From positions 1 to 8,898 of the forward strand of contig JANYCH010000261.1 of the NCBI GenBank assembly GCA_025360395.1: a stretch of DNA of 8,898 nt, in the 5' to 3' direction. The stretch's first letter is position 1; each line of letters begins with the position of its first letter. This DNA comes from Cytophagales bacterium. GTDB taxonomy: Bacteria; Bacteroidota; Bacteroidia; Cytophagales; UBA9547. The notes beneath the pieces were generated by a model. That model worked only from the letters and a program-made list of their open reading frames with translations. It was not told the DNA's origin and ran no database searches. This document shows positions 1 through 6,844 of this stretch, piece after piece. The translations under genes and the position numbers were made by a program.

Positions 1-1034
1 CAATCTCATCATATTGCTTAGCTGCATTTGGCTTTTCTTCCAAAAGCAGTGAATCTGCTATGAAATATGTTTTGTATGGTTCTGCGACAAGCGGGATTAT
101 GATATTTGGAATGTCGCTGATTTACGGATTAATGGGATCAATGGAAATAAGTGAATTGATATTAAAATCGGCAATGTTTGATAATTCCAGCTTGTATAAA
201 ATATCACTTGTAATGATTTTATGTGGAATACTTTTCAAAATATCGGCATTTCCATTTCACAGCTGGACCCCTGATGTGTATGAAGGTACTCCGACACCAC
301 TTGTGGCATTTTTCTCAATTGCCCCCAAATCCCTGGCCTTATATGGCCTTATTTTACTTACGCCACTATACATTCAAGTTCTGGAACTCAAAACACTTTT
401 GGTTGTGATTTCAGTTTTATCAATGACAATTGGTAATTTATTAGCTCTGACTCAAAACAATGCAAAAAGAATGTTAGCGTATTCCTCAATTGCACATGCA
501 GGATTTTTGTTAATGGGAATTGTAATTGGAGGAAACTCAGGGCCGGAAAACATCATTTACTATCTTACTATTTACGTTATCATGAACTTTTCGGCTTTCC
601 ATTTGTTACAGTTAATATCGAGATGGAAGGAAAATGGTGATATAAGAGAATTTGCAGGATTAGGTAAAAAAAATCCATATCTGGCTACTTCTTTGCTTAT
701 TACAATGATTTCGCTAACCGGATTACCACCAGCAGCAGGTTTTTCGGCCAAACTGTTTATGTTTTCAGGCGTATATGAGTCTTATAAATTAACCGGTAAC
801 ATTTCTATATTTATTATGTTGTCAGCTGCATTATTAAATACCGTATTATCGCTCCTATATTATCTTAAAATGCCTTTTTATGCATTTTTCAGGGATTACA
901 AGGAAAACAACGAACTTCATATAACGATTGCCGAAAAAGGATTCATCCTAGTTTTAAATGCGTTACTTTTGTTATTGTTTCTTAAGCCTGACTGGGTTTT
1001 TAAAATAATTAAGCTAACTCAACTTAAAGGGTAA
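1..1034 (+). CDS. nuoN: NADH-quinone oxidoreductase subunit N (NuoN), 5'-truncated
   Basis: This is the antiporter-like inner-membrane subunit N of respiratory complex I, which couples NADH-to-quinone electron transfer to ion translocation. The frame is open from base 3 to the window edge, so the Met at 60 is internal: the 19 codons before it continue the protein in the usual pre-helix style (SSKSSESAMKY). About 343 residues are visible; from the usual family length (about 460-490 aa) I infer that roughly 120-150 N-terminal residues lie upstream. Family hallmarks are FKISAFPFHSW followed by TPDVYEGTPTP (about 234-299), with the conserved intramembrane lysine; a second lysine in SIAPK (about 315-329); NNAKRMLAYSSIAHAGF (about 456-506); and GLPPAAGFSAK (about 720-752). 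Hydrophobic helices alternate throughout. nuoN is normally the last gene of the nuo operon, which fits a non-nuo gene starting 16 bases downstream. The TAA stop is at 1032-1034. The family call is secure. Confidence 0.96.
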   Translation, partial: ISSYCLAAFGFSSKSSESAMKYVLYGSATSGIMIFGMSLIYGLMGSMEISELILKSAMFDNSSLYKISLVMILCGILFKISAFPFHSWTPDVYEGTPTPLVAFFSIAPKSLALYGLILLTPLYIQVLELKTLLVVISVLSMTIGNLLALTQNNAKRMLAYSSIAHAGFLLMGIVIGGNSGPENIIYYLTIYVIMNFSAFHLLQLISRWKENGDIREFAGLGKKNPYLATSLLITMISLTGLPPAAGFSAKLFMFSGVYESYKLTGNISIFIMLSAALLNTVLSLLYYLKMPFYAFFRDYKENNELHITIAEKGFILVLNALLLLLFLKPDWVFKIIKLTQLKG

Positions 1035-1050
1035 TTCTCGCCAAACCACT

Positions 1051-2949
1051 ATGAGCGAACCAATTAAACACGAATGCGGCATTGCTTTAGTTCGTTTACT
1101 CCGCCCCTATTCATATTACATTAAAAAATATGGAACTCCATTTTATGGCTTAAACAAGCTGTATATATTAATGGAGAAGCAAACTAACCGGGGTCAGGAT
1201 GGTGCAGGCGTAGCAGTAGTAAAAATTGGAGTCCCGCCTGGAAGCCGATACATAAGCAGGTACCGCAGCATGGAACACAATCCTGTTGGGGATATTTTTG
1301 AAAAGATCAACAAAAAAGTAAAAAAACACCTTAAAGGACATAAAGACAAGCTTGATAATGCCGATTGGCTTAAAGAGAATGTCGCATTTATGGGAGAAGT
1401 CATGATAGGCCATCTGAGATATGGCACCCATGGAATGAACAGTATTGAAAATTGCCATCCTTTTTTGAGACAGAATAACTGGAGAAGCCGTAACCTTGTT
1501 TTAGCAGGAAATTTCAATATGACCAATGTAGATCAGCTTTTCCAGAAATTGATTGAGTTGGGCCAGCATCCTAAAGAAATGGCTGATACCGTAACTGTCC
1601 TTGAAAAAATCGGTCACTTTTTGGATGAAGAAATTCAGATGACTTTTAACAGATTGAAAGACAGGTATACAAACCTGGAGATTTCAGAAATCATAGAGAA
1701 CAGCCTTGACCTTCCGCGGGTATTAAAAAGGTCTGTAAAGGATTTTGATGGTGGCTATGCCATGGTTGGAATGACCGGTTATGGAGCTTCTTTTGTAGCA
1801 AGAGACCCTAATGGAATAAGACCAGCCTATTATTATGCTGACGATGAAGTAGTTGTAGTAGCTTCAGAACGTCCGGCCATAAGGCAAGCCTTCAAATGTT
1901 CATACGAGGACATCAAAGAGGTGCAACCAGGACATGCCCTTATTATAAACAAAGATGGAGATTATAACGAGTACAATCTTCGTGATGCAGGCGATAAAAA
2001 ATCGTGTAGTTTTGAGAGGATATATTTCTCAAGAGGGTCTGATCCTACTATTTACAAGGAGAGGAAGATGCTAGGTAAATCTTTAACAGAAAAGGTTTTA
2101 AAAGCAGTAGACCAGGATATTGAAAATACTGTGTTTTCTTATATCCCAAATACTGCAGAAACTGCTTTTATGGGATTCATTGAAGGTGTGAATGATCATA
2201 TCTTCAATAAAAGGATGGAACTTTTTAATGATAAAAAAACTTCTAAGGAAACCCTAGAAAAGTCTATGAGGTTGTTTCCAAGAATTGAGAAACTCATTAT
2301 AAAAGATGCTAAAATCAGGACTTTCATTACTGATGATAACCAGAGAAATGAAATGGTTTCAAGTTCATACGACAGCACTTTTGAAACGGTAAGGCCTGGA
2401 ATTGATAGTGTTGTTGTCATAGATGATTCGATAGTACGGGGAACTACGCTGGAAAAAAGTATTCTCAGGATCCTGGATAAACACAAGCCAAAGAAAATCG
2501 TGATTGTTTCTTCTGCTCCTCAAATCCGCTATCCGGATTGCTATGGAATAGACATGTCAAAAATTGGCGAGTTTGTTTCCTTCCGTGCTTTGCTTGCATT
2601 ATTGAAAGATGACAATCTGGAACATAGGCTGGACGAAACTTATGAGAAATGTAAGCATGCCCTTGAAAACAATGAAGATGATATTTTCATAAATAATTAT
2701 CTTCAGGAGCTTTATAATTTATATACTGACGACCAGATTTCGGCTAAAATAGCGAAGATCATAACTCCAAAAGATTTAAATGCTGAAGTAGTAGTTGTAT
2801 ACCAATCAATTGAAGGATTGCACAAGGCTTGTCCTAACCACATTGGTGATTGGTATTTTTCCGGAAACTATCCTACACCGGGTGGTACGAGAACTGTAAA
2901 CAAAGCTTTTGTAAACTTCATGGAAGGTAAGTTGGTAAGAGCTTATTAA
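1051..2949 (+). CDS. purF: Amidophosphoribosyltransferase, long Bacteroidota-type PurF homologue
   Basis: The family makes 5-phosphoribosylamine from PRPP and glutamine, the first committed step of purine synthesis, in the cytoplasm. The N-terminal class II glutaminase domain has Cys9 after an 8-residue leader that would need removal to expose the catalytic cysteine, then NRGQD (46-50), GHLRYGTHG (120-128), GNFNMTN (153-159), Asp179 and NGIRP (254-258). The C-terminal phosphoribosyltransferase domain has FERIYFSRG (321-329), RTFI (423-426), the PRPP loop VVVIDDSIVRGTT (454-466) and RYPDCYGIDM (493-502). At 632 aa it is well above the usual 470-505 aa; extra sequence lies at about 13-38, 60-110, 381-420 and in the C-terminal 120 residues. 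The canonical HNG of the glutaminase loop reads GNF here. From memory, Bacteroidota often carry this long form, sometimes beside a canonical PurF, so its exact role is less certain than its family. No clear Shine-Dalgarno precedes the start, which is fixed by the Cys9 context. Confidence 0.9.
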   Translation: MSEPIKHECGIALVRLLRPYSYYIKKYGTPFYGLNKLYILMEKQTNRGQDGAGVAVVKIGVPPGSRYISRYRSMEHNPVGDIFEKINKKVKKHLKGHKDKLDNADWLKENVAFMGEVMIGHLRYGTHGMNSIENCHPFLRQNNWRSRNLVLAGNFNMTNVDQLFQKLIELGQHPKEMADTVTVLEKIGHFLDEEIQMTFNRLKDRYTNLEISEIIENSLDLPRVLKRSVKDFDGGYAMVGMTGYGASFVARDPNGIRPAYYYADDEVVVVASERPAIRQAFKCSYEDIKEVQPGHALIINKDGDYNEYNLRDAGDKKSCSFERIYFSRGSDPTIYKERKMLGKSLTEKVLKAVDQDIENTVFSYIPNTAETAFMGFIEGVNDHIFNKRMELFNDKKTSKETLEKSMRLFPRIEKLIIKDAKIRTFITDDNQRNEMVSSSYDSTFETVRPGIDSVVVIDDSIVRGTTLEKSILRILDKHKPKKIVIVSSAPQIRYPDCYGIDMSKIGEFVSFRALLALLKDDNLEHRLDETYEKCKHALENNEDDIFINNYLQELYNLYTDDQISAKIAKIITPKDLNAEVVVVYQSIEGLHKACPNHIGDWYFSGNYPTPGGTRTVNKAFVNFMEGKLVRAY

Positions 2950-2969
2950 TTTGCGGTCTTTATTTTCTG

Positions 2970-4211
2970 ATGCAAGGACCAAAAAAGCTTAAAAGTCTTT
3001 ACTTAATATTTTTTTTATTAATTTCAGTTGGGCAAGTTTATGCTCAATTGAATAATTGTGATTCACTCCGAATACTTTTAAGAAGTAAGAAATTATCTGA
3101 GGCTAGAAAAGTAATTTCAAAAAGACTTAATCAACATCCTTCCCAAAGCATCTGCTTTTATAAGACTGCCTTAGAGATTTACGATAGCTCTATTGCAAAA
3201 CCATCTTCAAACCTTTTATTAAAGGATTCTATTTTAAAAATTCTTGATCTTTGGAGGATTGTAATTAATGATTGTGATCTGCTGAATGAAGAGGCAAAAA
3301 GATATTATCAATACAGAAAGAATGATAAAAATTATAAGGAAGATATATGCCCATATTTAAGAACCAACTTTTTGAATTGTCAAATCTCCAAATTTTATCC
3401 GGAAGCAATTTTATCATTAAGCGAGTGCTTTTTAAACAACAATTATAACAGGGAAGAAACACTTTATTCATGCAAACTGGAGGAAAGCATTTGGTCTTAT
3501 TTAAAAGTAAATCAACACTTTAGCTTACAACCTGAATGGGAAATATTTAAAAACCGTGTGCGTTATGCATTATTTAGCTGCCCATTTATCAGTTGTGATA
3601 AAATAGACTCTTTGTTTTTCTCAGAACTAGAATCTCAGGACTTAAAACAAATCAAACGACTAAACAGTATTTTAGCTCAAAAAAATTGCGTTTCAAACAA
3701 ATTATATGCTGCTACATTAGAAAAAATACTGGATGCCGAGCCTTCTTTTAATGGGCTTTATCAATTTGCTATAATAAATAAAATAAGGGGGCTTACGTCT
3801 GAGTCTTACACTTATTACATTAAAGCTGAAAAATTGGCCTCAACCAAAGCGCAAAAGTCGCTTTGCTACCTTGGCATCGCAGAATTGCTGGAAATTCAGA
3901 AAAATTATGAGAAAGCAAAAGATTTTGTACATATAGCAATCGAGAATGATCCGGATAACCAGGAAAGCTTTGTATTTTTGGCAAATCTGTTTTTAAAGGC
4001 AGAAACTATCTGTACGTTAAACTTATCAGAGAAAACCGCTCTTTACATCCTTATTGCCAAAAATTATAGAATGGGAGGGTTGAATGCTGATTCGGAAAAA
4101 TATTATCAAAAAAGTGACATTGAAAACCTGACTAAAAAAGGGATAATTGTTATCGGACAAAAAACAAAAATTGGATGTTTTATTAATGAAGAAGTTCTGT
4201 TAACCAAATGA
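2970..4211 (+). CDS. Secreted cysteine-rich TPR-like protein upstream of lptC
   Basis: A 413-aa protein with a clear signal peptide: basic KKLK near the N-terminus, a hydrophobic core, and a likely cut after VYA at residue 25, giving a mature start QLNNC. It should therefore be periplasmic or outer-membrane associated. The body is helical and TPR-like: a helix pair near 40-60 (SEARKVISKRLNQHPSQS) and a better TPR at about 294-340 (YLGIAELLEIQKNYEKAK, then AIENDPDNQESFVFLANL). Thirteen cysteines are spread along the protein, many for this size. The C-terminus carries TKIGCFINEE, resembling the conserved tail I recall from Bacteroidota TPR proteins of this type. It begins 20 bases after purF, and its stop overlaps the lptC start in an ATGA, so translation of the two is probably coupled and a shared envelope role is likely. 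No enzymatic motif is visible. The biochemical role is unknown; a scaffold for LPS export or outer-membrane assembly is inference from position. Confidence 0.85.
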   Translation: MQGPKKLKSLYLIFFLLISVGQVYAQLNNCDSLRILLRSKKLSEARKVISKRLNQHPSQSICFYKTALEIYDSSIAKPSSNLLLKDSILKILDLWRIVINDCDLLNEEAKRYYQYRKNDKNYKEDICPYLRTNFLNCQISKFYPEAILSLSECFLNNNYNREETLYSCKLEESIWSYLKVNQHFSLQPEWEIFKNRVRYALFSCPFISCDKIDSLFFSELESQDLKQIKRLNSILAQKNCVSNKLYAATLEKILDAEPSFNGLYQFAIINKIRGLTSESYTYYIKAEKLASTKAQKSLCYLGIAELLEIQKNYEKAKDFVHIAIENDPDNQESFVFLANLFLKAETICTLNLSEKTALYILIAKNYRMGGLNADSEKYYQKSDIENLTKKGIIVIGQKTKIGCFINEEVLLTK

Positions 4212-4741
4212 GATTTATAATATATTTTTTTCCATTGATGGTTATTTTATCCTGTGCAAAACAGGAAATGAAAACTTATAAAAAATACGACGGCCCCATG
4301 TTAGTTGGTTATGATATATTTACCAACTATAGCGACTCTGGAATTATAAAACTACAAATGTGGGCCCCTGAGCAACAAGAACTTGAAACAGGAGACAGGG
4401 TATTTCCAAAAGGAATAAAAATTGATTTTTTCGAGAAGGGCAAAGTTTCAACAACATTAACATCCAAACATGCTACTTTTTCTAAGGTCACCGGCATTTA
4501 TACGGTCAGGAATAATGTTGAAATTGTTTCGACTGACAAGAAAAAAAAGTTGAATACCGAAGAACTTAAATGGATGCCGCTTTTACATAAAGTCAAGATT
4601 GAAAAAGACAAGTTTGTAAGAATCCAAACCCAGTCTGAAGTCTTAACAGGTATGGGCCTTGATGCAAATGAAGATTTTAAATGGTATAAGATAACAAACC
4701 CGCAAGGGGTATTTGCTGTGGAAAAACCTGTAGGTAACTAA
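4208..4741 (+). CDS. lptC: LPS export system protein LptC, lipoprotein form
   Basis: LptC receives lipopolysaccharide from the LptB2FG transporter and passes it to LptA on its way to the outer membrane. The 177-aa protein starts with a short hydrophobic segment ending in a lipobox, ILSC, with Cys16 as the lipidated residue; E. coli LptC instead keeps an uncleaved membrane helix. The remainder is a beta-rich LptC/OstA-like domain: GDRVFPKGIKIDFFEKGK (about 62-79), SKHATFSKVTGIYTVRNNVEI (about 91-111), NTEELKW (about 119-125), then a run ending TGMGLDANEDFKWYKI (about 147-162), the typical 'te.L.w ... G.Gl..d' pattern of the family. The start ATG overlaps the TPR gene stop by 4 bases (ATGA). 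The following small membrane gene starts 3 bases after the TAA stop and in the same frame. Length and domain fit bacterial LptC. The family call is strong from pattern. Confidence 0.88.
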   Translation: MRFIIYFFPLMVILSCAKQEMKTYKKYDGPMLVGYDIFTNYSDSGIIKLQMWAPEQQELETGDRVFPKGIKIDFFEKGKVSTTLTSKHATFSKVTGIYTVRNNVEIVSTDKKKKLNTEELKWMPLLHKVKIEKDKFVRIQTQSEVLTGMGLDANEDFKWYKITNPQGVFAVEKPVGN

Positions 4742-4744
4742 ATT

Positions 4745-4930
4745 ATGAAAATTTTTGAAACAATACTTTTTGCTTTAACAGTAGTCCTTTTCATAATTGG
4801 CACTCATCAAACCTATCATTATGGATTGCTGAATAGCTATTTCATTTTTACTTTTGCAGTTTTCACATTACTGGGTTATGGCTTTTTGAAAAAACAACGG
4901 GAAGAAAAAGCAGCAAAACTGAAAAAATAA
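4745..4930 (+). CDS. Small two-helix inner-membrane protein, conserved position after lptC
   Basis: A 61-aa protein with two predicted membrane helices, about residues 4-20 and 30-48, joined by a short polar loop (GTHQTYHYGLLNSY) and ending in a very basic tail (KKQREEKAAKLKK). By the positive-inside rule both ends should face the cytoplasm. It starts 3 bases after lptC, with only TAA-ATT between the reading frames, so it is almost certainly co-transcribed and probably translationally coupled. I recall similar small proteins with a G-HQ-x-x-x-x-G-x-x-x-S-Y pattern beside lptC in other Bacteroidota, but this is memory, not a search. No function is known to me; an accessory role in envelope biogenesis is inference from position. 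Its stop codon directly touches the stop of the convergent glycosyltransferase gene. Confidence 0.8.
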   Translation: MKIFETILFALTVVLFIIGTHQTYHYGLLNSYFIFTFAVFTLLGYGFLKKQREEKAAKLKK

Positions 4931-5782
4931 TCATTTAGTTATTACATAGTTTTTATATTCCGCTATTCTTAATCCTGTTTTACCTTCAATCCATTGGCTT
5001 AATTTTTCTTTTACTGACATTCTGGTTTTATTAGGATCATATGGAAATTTCCAATTCATATTCTCCACTCTTTTTAGCATGACATTTGGATGTGTCCCTA
5101 AAAATGTTTTCAACTTTTCTCTTCTTTTGTAATGAAAAGCTGTTAATTCTTCACTTTCTTCTCCCCATAAAGGTGATACTAATTTTCTTTTTGCTTTTTG
5201 AGCTTCAGGACTCCGCACCCAGCCATAATGAAATATTTCTGCGTCTAATGCTCTAACCTTTAGTTTCTTGTTATTGCTGCTTCTAAAGCCCTGGGCATCT
5301 TTGTAAGAGGTTATATAAGAATAGTTTTTTATCATTCTTATTTCATGCCTGTACCAATCCCTGCTAATACCATAAAAGTTATATGAGCCATAAAAATGGC
5401 GGAATCCAAAAAGCAATCCTTCTACTTCAGGATTGTGAAGGTTTTCTGACGCTGCCCTTAATATCTCTGAATAATATTTTTCGTGAACAACTTCATCTGC
5501 CTGAATATAAAATCCCCAATCGCCTGAAATATAGCTTTTGGCAATATTAGTTTGTTGCGCAAGAATTTGTCCACCCGTTTTTATTTCAGGATCCCAAATT
5601 GTATCAACTATTTTTATTTTAGGATTATTTAAACCAATAATTAAATCCCTTGTATTATCGGAACTATCGCCAACAGCTATTACTAGTTCATCACAAATTG
5701 GCAATATGGATTGGATTGATTCTAAAAAAGGGTAATCTAACATTACACCATTCTTTACAAATGTAAATCCGCTAATTTTCAT
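4931..5782 (-). CDS. Family 2 (GT-A fold) glycosyltransferase
   Basis: Likely transfers a sugar from a nucleotide-sugar donor during synthesis of a surface polysaccharide or glycolipid; donor and acceptor cannot be read from the sequence. The 283-aa protein opens with the beta strand MKISGFTFVKNGV, followed by ILPICDELVIAVGDSSDNT (about 26-44), a typical GT-A nucleotide-binding start. WGFYIQADEVVHEKY (about 89-103) holds the acidic DXD-like centre (Asp96-Glu97), and YRHEIRMIKN (about 144-153) and HYGWVRSPEAQ (about 185-195) follow. These motifs match a family I recognise as common in Bacteroidota. There is no signal peptide or membrane helix, so it is cytosolic or peripheral at the membrane. 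The start ATG overlaps the MazG-like stop by 4 bases, making it the last gene of the leftward operon. It is not next to a visible polysaccharide gene cluster. Confidence 0.87.
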   Translation of the reverse strand: MKISGFTFVKNGVMLDYPFLESIQSILPICDELVIAVGDSSDNTRDLIIGLNNPKIKIVDTIWDPEIKTGGQILAQQTNIAKSYISGDWGFYIQADEVVHEKYYSEILRAASENLHNPEVEGLLFGFRHFYGSYNFYGISRDWYRHEIRMIKNYSYITSYKDAQGFRSSNNKKLKVRALDAEIFHYGWVRSPEAQKAKRKLVSPLWGEESEELTAFHYKRREKLKTFLGTHPNVMLKRVENMNWKFPYDPNKTRMSVKEKLSQWIEGKTGLRIAEYKNYVITK

Positions 5783-6117
5783 TCAAGCTTTTTGTTTTTG
5801 ATATGCCTTTCAGAATCTCTTATTGTTTTTTTTTGAATGTTTTTTAAAAATGCATCCTCTAAATCAATATTGGTTTGGTTGGCTATACACACTAAAACAA
5901 AAAATACGTCAGCAAGTTCGTCAGCCAGGCTTTTTTCTTTATCAGATTCTTTAAATGATTGTTCTCCATATTTTCTGGACATAATTCTGGCAACTTCACC
6001 AACTTCTTCCATAAGGATCGCCAAATTCGTAAGCTCTGAAAAATATCTTACCCCATATTGCTTTATCCACTCATCAACTTTTAACTGTGTTTGAGAAAGT
6101 GTTAATTCTGAGTTCAT
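5779..6117 (-). CDS. MazG-like nucleotide pyrophosphohydrolase
   Basis: All-alpha NTP pyrophosphatase family, which hydrolyses nucleoside triphosphates to monophosphate and pyrophosphate and is usually described as cleaning the nucleotide pool of aberrant nucleotides. The 112-aa protein is a single MazG-like domain. The metal-binding signature is intact: EEVGE (37-41) and, after a 25-residue spacer, DELAD (66-70), giving the ExxE...ExxD set. The tail KNIQKKTIRDSER (92-104) supplies the basic residues usual in these enzymes. At one domain it is far shorter than E. coli MazG (about 260 aa) and fits the small MazG/iMazG-like group. The stop overlaps the glycosyltransferase start (ATGA). A 61-bp gap separates it from the DUF4159 gene upstream, so a separate promoter is possible. 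There is no mazEF toxin-antitoxin pair nearby. The substrate is unknown. Confidence 0.9.
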   Translation of the reverse strand: MNSELTLSQTQLKVDEWIKQYGVRYFSELTNLAILMEEVGEVARIMSRKYGEQSFKESDKEKSLADELADVFFVLVCIANQTNIDLEDAFLKNIQKKTIRDSERHIKNKKLE

Positions 6118-6178
6118 ATTAATTTACAAAAGAAAACTTAATTAGGGTAATTACCGCTATGAAAATATATTAATGGAC
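6118..6178 (-). other. 61-bp intergenic gap upstream of the MazG-like gene
   Basis: The only sizeable gap inside the leftward gene block. It is AT-rich and contains a perfect 10-bp palindrome, GGTAATTACC, at 6146-6155. On the minus strand TAAGTTTT (6140-6133) resembles the Bacteroidota -7 box TAnnTTTG in five of six fixed positions, but no good -33 TTTG lies at the right distance. It could hold an internal promoter or operator for the MazG-like and glycosyltransferase genes; I cannot decide from sequence alone. Confidence 0.3.
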
Positions 6179-6835
6179 TTAGTCCTGTGTCAAAGCAAAG
6201 GACACTATATTTGCTCCCATTTGAAGAGCCTTTTGATGGATTTCCTCAGGATCATTGTACACGCTCTGGTCTTCCCAGCCGTTTCCTAAATCACACTCAT
6301 AAGTATAGAAACAAACCAATTTCCCTTCCCAAAACAATCCAAAACCTTGCGGAGGCTTATTGTCGTGCTCATGGACTTTTGGGAGACCTCTAGAAAAATT
6401 AAACTTCTGATGGTATATGGGATGATCAAAAGGCAACTCAACAAAACTTAGTTCAGGAAAAACTTTTTTCATTTCCGGTCTTATAAATTTATCAAGTCCG
6501 TAATTATCATCAATATGAAAAAAACCTCCTGATATGAGATATTTTCTTAAATTCTGGGCTTCAGACTGTGTAAATACAACATTTCCATGACCAGTCATAT
6601 GAACAAACGGATAAGAAAAGATCTCCGGGCTTGAAGCTTCAACAATTTCTTCTTCTGGATCAAGGTTCATTTTAAGTTGTTGATTACAAAACCGGATAAG
6701 GTTTGGAAGGGAAGTCTTATTGGCATACCAATCGCCGCCACCACCATATTTTAACTTGGCCAGTTTGATTTTTTGGGCAGTGATAAAACCGGACGCTATA
6801 AGTAAAATAAAAATTATATGTACTAAAACTCTCAT
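6179..6835 (-). CDS. Secreted DUF4159 domain protein
   Basis: A 218-aa protein with a signal peptide (residues 1-20, hydrophobic core, cut after ITA before QKIKL), so it is exported to the periplasm. The mature part is one DUF4159 domain with the motifs KYGGGGDWY (29-37), FVHMTGHGNV (77-86), LISGGFFHIDDNYG (100-113), FDHPIYH (136-142) and a C-terminal FYTYECDLGNGWED (176-189). The family is, to my knowledge, functionally uncharacterised; its fold is thought to resemble the class I glutamine amidotransferase-like superfamily, but no Cys-His-Glu triad is evident here and I do not assign an enzyme activity. It begins 9 bases after rsmE and is very probably co-transcribed with it. The pair rsmE-DUF4159 is an arrangement I recall from other Bacteroidota, so the neighbourhood looks inherited rather than newly acquired. 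Confidence 0.88.
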   Translation of the reverse strand: MRVLVHIIFILLIASGFITAQKIKLAKLKYGGGGDWYANKTSLPNLIRFCNQQLKMNLDPEEEIVEASSPEIFSYPFVHMTGHGNVVFTQSEAQNLRKYLISGGFFHIDDNYGLDKFIRPEMKKVFPELSFVELPFDHPIYHQKFNFSRGLPKVHEHDNKPPQGFGLFWEGKLVCFYTYECDLGNGWEDQSVYNDPEEIHQKALQMGANIVSFALTQD

Positions 6836-6844
6836 TGTTCAAAT

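Noticed and set aside
60..62. Met at 60 as the true start of nuoN
   Set aside because: The frame stays open upstream to the window edge with family-typical sequence, and a start here would remove several conserved N-terminal helices.
1168..1526. Reverse-strand open frames of about 96 and 110 codons inside purF
   Set aside because: They lie entirely within a gene with clear family motifs, have no family resemblance and overlap each other in different frames; they are shadows of purF.
2946..2969. Promoter for the TPR-lptC genes (TTAATTTG at 2946-2953 resembles TAnnTTTG)
   Set aside because: One fixed position is wrong and there is no TTTG or TTG at the proper distance upstream; the 20-base gap is better read as intra-operon.
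4921..4945. Possible bidirectional terminator at the convergent junction
   Set aside because: Only a 5-bp AATAA/TTATT stem with an 8-base loop is present; it is AT-only, has no proper U tract and lies across the stop codons, so it is too weak to call.
5779..6117. Toxin-antitoxin (mazEF-like) or defence module around the MazG-like gene
   Set aside because: No small toxin or antitoxin gene is adjacent; the neighbours are a glycosyltransferase and a DUF4159 gene, and the protein is a standard single-domain pyrophosphohydrolase.
5538..6393. Forward open frames of 65-85 codons opposite the glycosyltransferase, MazG-like and DUF4159 genes
   Set aside because: All sit antisense to genes with intact conserved motifs and show no recognisable protein features.
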